DNA from: Cucumis sativus
Lineage: Eukaryota; Streptophyta; Magnoliopsida; Cucurbitales; Cucurbitaceae
Direction: 5' to 3'
Length of the DNA stretch: 64,000 bases
Assembly (NCBI RefSeq): GCF_000004075.3
Contig: NC_026656.2
Location: forward strand, 19,044,607 to 19,108,606
A model generated the notes under the pieces. The model did no database searches. It had not been told where the DNA came from and was given only the letters and a program-made list of their open reading frames with translations. Below, in pieces: positions 40,757 to 49,919 of the stretch (position 1 is its first letter; every line of letters starts with the position of its first letter). A program made the position numbers and the translations under genes.

Positions 40757-41258
40757 CTAACAAAATTAAGCATAAATTTTTTAAGAAATTTACCATTGAT
40801 TGGGCCAATTCGTAGTCCGTCTTGATCAACGATCTTGTATGCGCCATTTGTATAAATTTCTTTAACAATGTAAGGTCCATCCCATTTAGGTGTGAACTTA
40901 TTTCCTGTATGCCTTGTTTGATGATCGGTCTCCTTATGGCAAGTACTAGATCACCGACTTGAAAGGAGCGAGGTTTAACGTGTTTATCAAAAGCTTTGGA
41001 CATTCTCACTTGATAACATTCCAATGCTTGCTGAGCCTCTAATCGCTTTTCGTCAAGTGCTTCTAATTCTTGAAGACGTAACTTCACATTATCTTCGGTA
41101 GTCAATCCCTCTTGTACTGCCATTCTTAGTGACGGAATTTCCCTTTCGAGAGGAAGGACAGCCTCCACACCGTAAACAAGCGAATATGGTGTAACCCCTG
41201 TAGGGGTGCGATGAGTCGTCGATAAGCCCATAATGCCTCGCCGATCTTTTCTTGCCAA
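40716..41258 (-). CDS. Integrase C-terminal part of the Tat element (frame-shifted)
   Basis: This 180-residue frame continues the integrase from the preceding pol frame after a shift near 41205. It starts with sequence matching the usual end of the catalytic core (THRTPTG, then TPYSLVYG). It then has a basic region with the GDLVL motif typical of gypsy integrase C-termini. The last part runs into the poly-T repeat array, so its true end is uncertain. Confidence 0.8.
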   Translation of the reverse strand: MARKDRRGIMGLSTTHRTPTGVTPYSLVYGVEAVLPLEREIPSLRMAVQEGLTTEDNVKLRLQELEALDEKRLEAQQALECYQVRMSKAFDKHVKPRSFQVGDLVLAIRRPIIKQGIQEISSHLNGMDLTLLKKFIQMAHTRSLIKTDYELAQSMVNFLKNLCLILLGKKKKKKLNYVMT

Positions 41259-44023
41259 TCCCTCTTTGACTTGGAGACAATTTTCTTTAAAAGATTACAC
41301 AATGTTTTGTTGAATGCTTCTGCTAGTCCATTCGCAGCTGCGTTGTACATGGATGACTTATATTGCTTGAATTTGAATTTTTCACATAACTTGTCCATCA
41401 TACTATTGGAGAATTGCTTTCCATTATCCGTCACGATTCGATGTGGAATACCGTATCGATAGATGATGTGTGTTCGAATAAAGTCTGCCACGTTCTCCTT
41501 CTTGGCTTCTCTCAATGAAATGGCCTCAGCCCACCTTGAAAAATAGTCTGTTGCTGCTAGGATATAAGAATGTCCTGCTGATGATTTTGGTGTAATGGGG
41601 CCAACCAGATCGAGTCCCCAAGCCTCAAAAGGCCAAGAAGCCACAGTTGGATGAAGAGGTTCTGGAGGTTGGTGTATGAAGTTTGCATGGTATTGACAAG
41701 GCTCACACTTCTTCACATAGTCTATTGAATCTTGGATCATCTTAGGCCAGTAGTAGCCCATTCTTCTTAGCTGGAATTGAAGCTTTGGTCCCGATTGATG
41801 TGCTCCACAAACACCTGCATGTACTTCCTTTAGAGCTTTTACCGAATCTTCCTTTCCGAGACATCGAAGGAAGAGCCCTTCAAGAGAACGGCGATATAAA
41901 GTTCCCTTGTAATAAATGAAGTGTGCTGCCCTTCTTCGTATCTCAATTTTATGACGAGAATCCTTTGGAAGCTTTCCATGTTCAAGATACTCTATGATGG
42001 GTTGACGCCAATCTTCTTCATCAATCAAATAGGATGTTGCCATGTTCACTTCCTGACATTCAGGCCTAACTGGGGGTATAATCCATCGTTGACAAAGTGG
42101 TATGTTCAGAGTTACATCATCTGGCATGGTCAAGGCCGTGGCTAAATTTGCCAATGCATCCGCTCTCTTATTTTCTACTCTAGGGACATGTTCTAACATC
42201 ACATTATCAAACTTTTCCATCAATTGTCGAGCATAAGCAAAATATGGCTTCAAGTCTTCATGTTTCACGTCATATTGAAGCGAGAGTTGATTGATTATCA
42301 ATTTTGAATCACCATAGACCTCTATGAATGACACTCCGATTTCTAATGCTATTTGAAGGCCAATTATCAAAGCCTGATATTCAGCCACATTGTTTGAACA
42401 CAATTCGGAAAGTGCAAAGCTATAAGGCAACATATGCTTCTCAGGAGAAATGAGGACAATGCCTGCCCCCGCACCACTTCTTCGAGCTGCACCATCGAAG
42501 TACATAGTCCAAGGTTCCATAACTTCTGTGAAGAAAACCTCATCGTCTGGTAGGTCATCACATAACTTCCAATCCGAAGGAATTGGGTGGTCTGCTAAAA
42601 AGTCTGCTAGCGCTTGTCCTTTTATCGCCTTTTGGGGAATATAGACAATGTCATATTGTTGGAGTAGAACCGCCCATTTGGCTAAGCGTCCAGCGATGAT
42701 TGGCCTGGATAGAACATACTTTATAGGGTCTGCTTTTGCCACTAGATGAACCGTGAAGGCCTGCATATAATGCCTCAACTTATCAATGGCAAAGAAAAGT
42801 GCAAGACACATCTTTTCGATAGGAGAATAGTTAACTTCAGCCCCAATTAATGTTCTGCTTAGATAGTAGAGAGAACGCTCCTTTCCCTTTACCTCTTCTT
42901 GTGCCAGTAATGCTCCTAAGGACCTTTCTTGTGCAGCAATGTACAATATTAGTGGTTTGTCAGGTACTGGAGCTCCCAGCACTGGGGGAGTAAGCAAGTA
43001 TTTCTTTATGCTATCAAAAGCGTTCTGACAAGCTTCATCCCACACAAAATTTTCTCCTTTTCTCATCAACTTTTGAAAAGGTTGACACCGACCGGCCAAG
43101 TTAGAGATGAACCTTCGGATGTAAGCCAGTCGTCCTTGGAGACTTCTTAGGTCATGCAAACTTTTAGGTCTTGACATCTTCTGAATGGCATCAATCTTGG
43201 ACTGGTCTATTTCGATCCCTCGATGCCTTACAATGAAGCCAAGAAATTTTCCTGAAGTTACACCAAACGCACACTTGAGAGGGTTCATCCTTAGCTGATA
43301 TTTTCGCAAGCGATCAAACACGACTTTTAGATCCTTCAAATGGTCTTGTCGTCTCTTTGTTTTGACTACAAGATCATCAACATAACATTCAACATACCTG
43401 TGCAACATATCATCAAACACTTTCTGCATGGCACGTTGATAAGTAGCGCCGGCATTTTTCAATCCAAAGGGCATCACCTTGTAACAGTATATTCCCTTTG
43501 GAGTTCTGAAAGCTGTCATTTCTTCATCTGAGAGGGCCATCCGTATTTGATTATATCCAGACGACCCATCCATAAACGACAACGCCTCGTGTCCAGTAGT
43601 TGCATTGATTTCGGTGATGGGCAAGGGAAAATCATCTTTAGGGCATGCATTATTCAGATCGCGAAAGTCTACACAAACGCGAAGTTGTCCATTTTTTTTT
43701 CTAACAGGGACAATGTTTGCTATCCACGTTGGATATTTGACCTCGCGAATGAATCCTGCTTCGATCAACTTGTTGACTTCCACCTCGATTTGAGGGATAA
43801 GCTCCGGTCGAAAACGTCGTTGTGCTTGTTTAATCGGTCGATATCCAGGTTTAATTGCAAGATGATGGACTGCTACTTTTGGGTCAAGTCCTGGCATCTC
43901 CTTGTACGACCACGCAAAGATGTCCCTGTATTCGGTGAGCAAACTCATATATTTATCCACCTCTTCATTAGAGAGGGACGCACTAATGAAAGTCGGTGGT
44001 TCCTCTATTGTACCAAGGTTCAC
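41126..44023 (-). CDS. Tat element pol: RT, two RNase H domains, integrase
   Basis: 965 residues. The RT domain occupies about 60-240, with YVDD as the catalytic motif and FMDGSSGYNQI upstream. A classical gypsy RNase H follows at about 345-465. A second, archaeal-type RNase H lies at about 505-635, recognisable by WTMYFDGAARRSGAGAG, NVAEYQALI, YGDSKLIINQ and NKRADALANLA. The integrase has an HHCC zinc finger at about 735-790 (HAGVCGAH, CEPCQ), then the catalytic core with GLDLVGP, VTDNG and a glutamate in NGLAEAFNK. The double RNase H places it in the Tat lineage. The last 20 or so residues are out of frame, and the coding sequence continues in 40716-41258. It belongs to a plant retrotransposon, not a host gene. 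Confidence 0.95.
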   Translation of the reverse strand: MNLGTIEEPPTFISASLSNEEVDKYMSLLTEYRDIFAWSYKEMPGLDPKVAVHHLAIKPGYRPIKQAQRRFRPELIPQIEVEVNKLIEAGFIREVKYPTWIANIVPVRKKNGQLRVCVDFRDLNNACPKDDFPLPITEINATTGHEALSFMDGSSGYNQIRMALSDEEMTAFRTPKGIYCYKVMPFGLKNAGATYQRAMQKVFDDMLHRYVECYVDDLVVKTKRRQDHLKDLKVVFDRLRKYQLRMNPLKCAFGVTSGKFLGFIVRHRGIEIDQSKIDAIQKMSRPKSLHDLRSLQGRLAYIRRFISNLAGRCQPFQKLMRKGENFVWDEACQNAFDSIKKYLLTPPVLGAPVPDKPLILYIAAQERSLGALLAQEEVKGKERSLYYLSRTLIGAEVNYSPIEKMCLALFFAIDKLRHYMQAFTVHLVAKADPIKYVLSRPIIAGRLAKWAVLLQQYDIVYIPQKAIKGQALADFLADHPIPSDWKLCDDLPDDEVFFTEVMEPWTMYFDGAARRSGAGAGIVLISPEKHMLPYSFALSELCSNNVAEYQALIIGLQIALEIGVSFIEVYGDSKLIINQLSLQYDVKHEDLKPYFAYARQLMEKFDNVMLEHVPRVENKRADALANLATALTMPDDVTLNIPLCQRWIIPPVRPECQEVNMATSYLIDEEDWRQPIIEYLEHGKLPKDSRHKIEIRRRAAHFIYYKGTLYRRSLEGLFLRCLGKEDSVKALKEVHAGVCGAHQSGPKLQFQLRRMGYYWPKMIQDSIDYVKKCEPCQYHANFIHQPPEPLHPTVASWPFEAWGLDLVGPITPKSSAGHSYILAATDYFSRWAEAISLREAKKENVADFIRTHIIYRYGIPHRIVTDNGKQFSNSMMDKLCEKFKFKQYKSSMYNAAANGLAEAFNKTLCNLLKKIVSKSKRDWQEKIGEALWAYRRLIAPLQGLHHIRLFTVWRLSFLSKGKFRH

Positions 44024-44186
44024 CTCTTTTAGCTCGTCTACAGTAGATTGCCACCATCCTCTAAACTTTGTGGGGCATTTTCTGCGTCTTCTTCATGAGT
44101 TCCAGTCTCTGATTCCTCAATAATGGTGATGTGATGACATGAAGTTTCACATTCCCCTTGTTCCGACCCTTCTTTTTCAGGATTCG

Positions 44187-45031
44187 TTAGTATACATCAT
44201 GTCTTTTTACCTTTAACGAACCTTGACTTGTATTGAGAGTAACAAAAGTTTTTCTTTTCATGCGAGAAGGAACGTTGCTATGAATTTCTCCATTTTCCTT
44301 TGTCTCGCAAGGAAACTTCTTACTACGATAATTATCGACATCTGTATGCTTAATTCGACGCCAAACTTTCACACGAGACATTGGTTCCTTCTTCTTTGTA
44401 TCTATGTTGGAATCAATGTTGTCGTGTGATCCTTTATCCCGAGATGATTAAAAATCGGAGCACGGGGTGCTTGTACATTTTTCTTTTTAGACACACCTAG
44501 CCTTTCAAAGGCTGATGGTCTTGTAGTTGTCAAGGCATGGCATGTGCTTTCTTCCTTTATGGGAGTCGTAGTTAGCCTTCGAAAGACCGAATGTCTCTCA
44601 AGGTTTGGTACTGACTGGAGCCTTTCTCTTTCTGCCTCTGTCATGCTTAGCCTTTCAAATACTACGGGACGTGCAACAGATGGTCTAATTCGATCAAATA
44701 CTGAGATTCTCTGATTATCACCTTCTTTTACGTCAGTATTGTCATCCTCCTCTATAGTTATATGATTGATGTCAACCACTTTTTCCTTCCCCTTTTTAGT
44801 TATACGGATCGGTTCTGGCGACTTGTATCCGAGTCCTTTTCTCGACACGGGTATAGAATGTCCTTCCCGTAGAAGCTTCTTTTGAGTTGAGGAGAGCTCA
44901 GGTCGGTCATGAATTTCCAAGCTTTTAAACTCGGTGTGAGCTGTGAAGTCATAACCTGCTTTCGCCATCAATTTGTAAGCCTTGGGGTCGAATCCGTCTT
45001 TCGTTCGCCTTTGGGGCAAGTTTGCTTCCAC
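44187..45031 (-). pseudogene. Tat polyprotein region between protease and RT, broken
   Basis: Two open pieces, 44402-45031 and 44187-44381, lie in different frames. The first includes repeated SVFDR/VFERL/VFRRL segments and the second SRVKVWRRIKHTDV. Segments of this kind lie between protease and RT in Tat elements. The change of frame near 44390, and a further break before the pol frame begins at 44023, show at least two small lesions. Confidence 0.75.
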
Positions 45032-45113
45032 CAGATCTACCTTTACCTCCTGCTTCGCTATCTTAGTTAGTGGTGTAGTGAAGCTTTCTTTTATGATTTC
45101 GATGTCCCAACTT

Positions 45114-48044
45114 TCAAACCTTTTGGAGACTCCATGAATGGTGATTCGCCTTTCTTGCGCCTTGACAGAGGGACATAACGCAAAACTGGTGTGTTTGCAG
45201 CATTTTCATCTTCAAGATCATACCCTTTGTGCTGCGAGTGTATGCTTCACCCTTTCCAGAGTTAAAGGTTCTCGCACTTTCATGTGGTTCTGTGGTTGCG
45301 AGTGATTTCAGTTGTGAATTATCTTCTCCTTTTGTAAGAGGGGTTTCTGCAGGCAAAACTTCTAAAATATTATTATTCTTTGAATAAAACTTTGCATCTG
45401 CGAAGTGAGACTCAGCTTCTGAGAATGGATTAGAGTCGGCTTCAACCTTCTTTACACCGTCCTGATAAAATTTGAAGCACTGATGCAGTGTTGAAGTTAC
45501 TACTCCGTTTCCATGAATCCAAGGACGCCCTAGTAACAACTTGTAAGTAGTCCTTGAGTCTATGACATGAAACAATGCACTGGCCTTTAGGTCGCCAATT
45601 ATGAGTTCTAACCGTATCATGCCTATTGCTCTTTGGCTACCTTGGTTAAAACCTTGAATTACTAGCTTGCTATTTGAGAGCTCGTCCATCAAGATGCCTA
45701 ATTGCCACATAGTCGACTTTGGCATTATGTTGACAGCTGAGCCATTATCAATGAGGATTCGATCGACTCTCTGTTCTCGAACGTATCCAGAAACATACAA
45801 AGGTCTATTATGAAGTTTAGATCCCAACAACAAATCCTCATCTGAGAAGTCTATAGACATACAATAAGAACCACTCTCATATGTCATAGTCGGAGTACTC
45901 GAACTTGATGCTCTTGAATTTAGCAATGCATCAATAAGGATGGTTTTGGTCTCTTGAGGAAGTGATAATAGATCCTCTACATTAAACCTTGAAAGGTCTT
46001 TTGATACTCCCTCTCCTTCTAGTGATCTTGGAGGGATTATTTCTTCCTCCGTTGTGTTGATAGCATGACACGCAACGACTTCTGGGTCTTCATCCTGATG
46101 ATCACAAAGGAAGCTTTTTGGAAGGAAGTCTGCCAAGGTCACTAAGCGTTGAGGTCGAGAGAAATTCATGTCTTCATTATGTACGAGCTTAAGCTTATGA
46201 GTCTTCTTCTTTTTCTTATTCTTTTGAGTCTTATTTCCTCTTCTATAGTTTTGGTAAGAGCGAGACTCTCTTTGGGTCGGGATCGACTGTCTTTTCTTTC
46301 GGTGGGTCACCACTATCCACCCTTCATCGTCTTCTTCAATTGGTCTTTTCTCTCCTTGAGGATCCTCGTATGAGATTTCCTGAAAGAATTGGACAACTAT
46401 AGGCTCAAAGGTCCCGAACTGGACCAAGCTTTTCCTTTGCTCAAAAATCAATCTCGACGAAGAAGCCTCAGACATTATCGTCACTTCAGCGTGGTTTGTT
46501 TGAGCTACTTCCTCCAAATCTAGCTCAATCCTTTTCTCACGAGCCAACCTTAGAATTAGCTCCTTCAGCACGAAGCATTTCTCTACTGGATGACTGATGA
46601 CCCGATGATACTTGCAGTAATTGGGATCATCTACCTTTCCTGCTTGCTCAGGTCGTTTACATTCTGGCAGCTGGATCAGCTGCTTCTCTAGTAGTTGCTC
46701 TAGCATGTCAGCGATATCTGAATCAGGAAATGGGTAAACTTTTTCCTGCCTTTCTTTTAAAGTCAGACGTCGCCTTTCGCTTCCATCATCCTTCTTTTCA
46801 ACCCTCGCTTCCTTTCCTTTGGAGAATTTCAGCGGGGTTGTGTTTACGACCATAGATTCTTTCGCGGTGCTTTTCACTATCTTTTCAGCACCTTTCATCT
46901 CTTTCTTATCTTTCTTTACTTCAGGAACAAGAAAATCTTTAGTTCCTCTACTGGCGATGCTCAACTCCATATCATGAGCTCGAGTTGCCAGTTCTTCAAA
47001 TGTGCGGGGCTTTATTCCCTGCAAAATGTAGAGGAGTCCCCAGTGCATGCCTTGGGTGCACATTTCTACAGCCGACAGTTCGGTGAGCCGATCTTTACAG
47101 TCAAGACTTAGAGCTCTCCATCTATTGATGTAGTCGATGACTGGTTCTCCCTTTCTTTGTTTCGTATTTGTAAGCTCCATCATGCTTACAGTACGCCTGG
47201 TGCTGTAGAAGCGATTGAGAAACTCCTTTTCTAGTTGTTCCCAACTCTCAATGCTTTCTGGCTCCAGATCAGTATACCATTCAAAAGCATTTCCTTTCAA
47301 GCTTCGAACAAATTGTCTGACTAGTTGATCTCCTCTTGATCCTGCATTCTCACATGTTTCGACGAAGTGAGCAACGTGCTGTTTTGGATTGCCCTTTCCG
47401 TCAAACTGCTGGAATTTTGGAGGCTGATATCCAAGCGGCATTCTCAAGTTGTCGATTCTTTTGGTGTATGGTTTAGAGTACATGAAAGAAGTCTGAGATG
47501 GGCCTCCATATTGTGCTCTGATGGAGCTTGTGATCATATCTTGTAATTGTTGAACCGAGAGAGAAGCCACAGAAGTTGATTGTTGTTGTGGCTGATTTTC
47601 TTGTACCACGTTCTTCCCTTTGTCATCAACTTTAACGACAGGAGTTTGACTCGATTCAGCAGTTTCACGAGTCTGCATCTGCTCCTTTAAAGCTGCAATT
47701 TCGTGGTCTCGTTCATCAACAACCTTCATCAGGAGATTAATTTTTCTCTCCATCTCCGCCATGGCAGTCTCGACTGCTACATCAGCCATCATGACGGACA
47801 TCACATCTGGGTGTGCTTCTTTCAGTGACCTGCTAGAGGCAGAATCATAATCATTATATAGAGGATTTTCCTTGATGACAATTCCAGCTTTAGGAGATTC
47901 CATCAATTGCTTCAGGATGCTCTGCGCGATGGCGGAACCTTGGTCTTGCCCTTGGATGATCCCCTTGGAACGACTACGGGTGATAGGTCCCGTGTAGGTG
48001 TCGCTTGCAGCTGAAGATTTGGATGCAGCTTTCTTTGATGCCAT
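45114..48044 (-). CDS. Tat element gag and aspartic protease
   Basis: The first in-frame ATG is at 48044; the frame is open further up to the LTR edge, but only by including TTG in the primer-binding region. It encodes 976 residues. The N-terminus has the TGPITRSRSKG motif seen in plant gypsy gag proteins, followed by a coiled-coil segment (EMERKINLLMKVVDERDHE). Next comes the retrotransposon gag core, with FVRSLKGNAFEWY and LEKEFLNRFY. A CKYHR..H...C-type zinc knuckle follows at NYCKYHRVISHPVEKC. The protease has the active-site motif ILIDNGSAVNIMP and the later LLGRPWIH. The frame shifts near 45240, so the final residues are out of register and the polyprotein continues in another frame. 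Confidence 0.93.
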   Translation of the reverse strand: MASKKAASKSSAASDTYTGPITRSRSKGIIQGQDQGSAIAQSILKQLMESPKAGIVIKENPLYNDYDSASSRSLKEAHPDVMSVMMADVAVETAMAEMERKINLLMKVVDERDHEIAALKEQMQTRETAESSQTPVVKVDDKGKNVVQENQPQQQSTSVASLSVQQLQDMITSSIRAQYGGPSQTSFMYSKPYTKRIDNLRMPLGYQPPKFQQFDGKGNPKQHVAHFVETCENAGSRGDQLVRQFVRSLKGNAFEWYTDLEPESIESWEQLEKEFLNRFYSTRRTVSMMELTNTKQRKGEPVIDYINRWRALSLDCKDRLTELSAVEMCTQGMHWGLLYILQGIKPRTFEELATRAHDMELSIASRGTKDFLVPEVKKDKKEMKGAEKIVKSTAKESMVVNTTPLKFSKGKEARVEKKDDGSERRRLTLKERQEKVYPFPDSDIADMLEQLLEKQLIQLPECKRPEQAGKVDDPNYCKYHRVISHPVEKCFVLKELILRLAREKRIELDLEEVAQTNHAEVTIMSEASSSRLIFEQRKSLVQFGTFEPIVVQFFQEISYEDPQGEKRPIEEDDEGWIVVTHRKKRQSIPTQRESRSYQNYRRGNKTQKNKKKKKTHKLKLVHNEDMNFSRPQRLVTLADFLPKSFLCDHQDEDPEVVACHAINTTEEEIIPPRSLEGEGVSKDLSRFNVEDLLSLPQETKTILIDALLNSRASSSSTPTMTYESGSYCMSIDFSDEDLLLGSKLHNRPLYVSGYVREQRVDRILIDNGSAVNIMPKSTMWQLGILMDELSNSKLVIQGFNQGSQRAIGMIRLELIIGDLKASALFHVIDSRTTYKLLLGRPWIHGNGVVTSTLHQCFKFYQDGVKKVEADSNPFSEAESHFADAKFYSKNNNILEVLPAETPLTKGEDNSQLKSLATTEPHESARTFNSGKGEAYTRSTKGMILKMKMLQTHQFCVMSLCQGARKANHHSWSLQKV

Positions 48045-48094
48045 TGATTTGCTTGTAGATCTAGATGATGAGAGAGAGATGAGAGGTAGAGATG

Positions 48095-48112
48095 GTCCCA
48101 CTGGGCGTGCCA
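48095..48112 (-). promoter_or_regulatory. Primer-binding site candidate
   Basis: Three bases inside the 5' LTR, the element's strand reads TGGCACGCCCAGTGGGAC. TGG at this position is the expected complement of a tRNA CCA end. I could not assign the tRNA with confidence from memory. Confidence 0.6.
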
Positions 48113-48247
48113 ATTTGTTCGCACGAGATTTCGCGGAGAAATTTAATTCGTGGACTTGAACTTGGGTTGATGTTGTATTTTTGTTGATTTGATGCGATGC
48201 GGTTCAATCTCTAGAATTTGATCCTCTGATTCTCTCTCAACTGTATG

Positions 48248-48565
48248 TCTACGCTTGATTTGGAGGAAGCGGAGCACGTGATGTTCTTGAAGTTTGTTGA
48301 ACGTCTACCTTGATTTGGAGAAGCGGAGCACGTGATGTTCTTGAAGTTTGTTGAACGTCTACGCTTGATTTGGAGAAGCGGAGCACGTGATGTTCTTGAA
48401 GTTTGTTGAACGTCTACGCTTGATTTGGAGAAGCGGAGCACGTGATGTTCTTGAAGTTTGTTGAACGTCTACGCTTGATTTGGAGAAGCGGAGCACGTGA
48501 TGTTCTTCAAGTTGGTTGAATGCTTACGCTTGATTTGAGGAAGCGGAGCACGTGATGTTCTTGAA
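48248..48565. repeat. 55-bp tandem repeat in the 5' LTR, six G-boxes
   Basis: Same six-unit array as in the 3' LTR. CACGTG starts at 48275, 48329, 48384, 48439, 48494 and 48549. All six lie downstream of the predicted TATA box on the element's strand, so they would be inside the transcribed R/U5 leader. Confidence 0.93.
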
Positions 48566-48723
48566 GTTGGAGTCTTGGAAGAAAGTTTGTATCTTCAAAA
48601 CAGCTTCAATCTTCGAGGGTGGTCAACTTCAGAAGTTAGGGAGTCTTCTAGCTTTTGGAAGAATTCTCTCTGGATCTTCTAGAGTCAAAATTTTCCAACC
48701 TCTACAAATGAGGAGAATTCCTC

Positions 48724-48731
48724 TATTTATA
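48724..48731 (-). promoter_or_regulatory. TATA box of the 5' LTR
   Basis: Reads TATAAATA on the minus strand, within CTCTATAAATAGAG, about 360 bases inside the LTR. The same site is conserved at 35990-35997 in the other LTR. Confidence 0.65.
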
Positions 48732-49088
48732 GAGTTCACTGGTGGGCTTTATGGGTTTGAACTGGTTGGTCCATGGACCAGACCCATGGGCTCAACCATA
48801 TGGACTTAGGTTATATTTAGTCTTTGGGCTCAATTAAGCTTATTTTTTGGCTTAATTGAACTTAGTCAAGTAAAATATTTAATTGAACTAAAATGATTAA
48901 CTTAATCCAACGATTAATATGAAAACATGTGGCATTCTTAGAATGACCAATTTATTTATTTTAACTCTTTAATTTGGAGCATGTGTCAATTTTAATTAGT
49001 CCCCAAATTTAATCATTTGTACTTTTCATCATTAACTTAATAAATGATGTGGCAACTTGTGATTGGTCTCAAAATTTCTTATTCAACA

Positions 49089-49888
49089 AAGAGATAGGAA
49101 AAGGCAATTGCCTATAAACCATTCGACGAAATGCCAATAAGCTTAGAATTGTCAAATAATTACATCATTGCATGCCTTGAGAAGATGGCAAATGGAATAT
49201 ATACTTATTTAAGCAAAAAAATTAAGAAAAACTTCCATTGTTACTCGTAGTTGGTCCCTTTCAACAGTGCCCTTAATCAGGCAATTGGGGTAAGTGGAAG
49301 AATTGGAATATTCTTAATTTGAAATATCATAATGCAAGTGGAGAATGGGCACATCAATGGCCATTCATCACCATAATATTAAACCTAAAGGCCCTTTCTA
49401 TGCATTATATAATGCAGTATTCAAACACCCACTTGATGATAGTCTCTCAAACGTTTAATTAGTTTCTTTTTGATTTTTAGAAATGATTTAAAGTTTGAAA
49501 GGGGTTTTATCGTGGGGAAAAGCCATGCAAATAACATATACAGAGTGTGTGTTTTCTAATGGAGGATAAAATTAGGGTTTGTAATGTGATGCCACGTGAA
49601 AATGACGAACCTTTGCTAATGGACGAACTGAATTTTATGTGTCGTTAAAATAAACATTAGAGTGACATGTTCATCTATATATATAAATATCTATATTCCT
49701 ATAGTTAAAATCTCTTTTTTTTAATCAATTTTTTAAAACCACTTTTAGTTTATACATGTTTTTTAATAATTCAAAATCAATTTTGATGATATGAAAATTT
49801 TGCTAGAAGATTGATTTTAAAGGATTAAATCAACCTGTTATAAATGTGATTTTAACTCTTCAAAAATCTATAAAAACCTAAATAATAA

Positions 49889-49919
<31 letters not shown>

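Larger units (their letters stand above)
35380..49088 (-). mobile_element. Full-length Ty3/gypsy LTR retrotransposon, Tat lineage
   Basis: A 13.7-kb element on the minus strand. It has two LTRs (979 and 973 bp), each starting TGTTGAAT and ending CGAACA on the element's strand, and an exact 5-bp target duplication AAGAG at 35375-35379 and 49089-49093. In element order: 5' LTR, primer-binding candidate, gag, protease, RT, RNase H, a second RNase H, integrase, a 4.3-kb repeat-filled region, polypurine tract and 3' LTR. The extra archaeal-type RNase H after the normal one and the large 3' non-coding region are established features of the Tat/Ogre/Retand lineage. The coding region is interrupted by several frame breaks, so as written it is not able to express an intact polyprotein. 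Confidence 0.95.
48116..49088 (-). repeat. 5' LTR of the Tat element
   Basis: 973 bp, bounded by TG and CA, and nearly identical to 35380-36358. It would drive transcription of the element towards lower coordinates. Confidence 0.95.

Noticed and set aside
43547..44032. 161-codon plus-strand frame
   Set aside because: It lies antisense to the retroelement RT domain and is a shadow.
35375..49093. Retroelement as a novel defence or accessory gene cluster
   Set aside because: The LTRs, target duplication, polypurine tract and gag-pol domains identify it fully as a Ty3/gypsy element.
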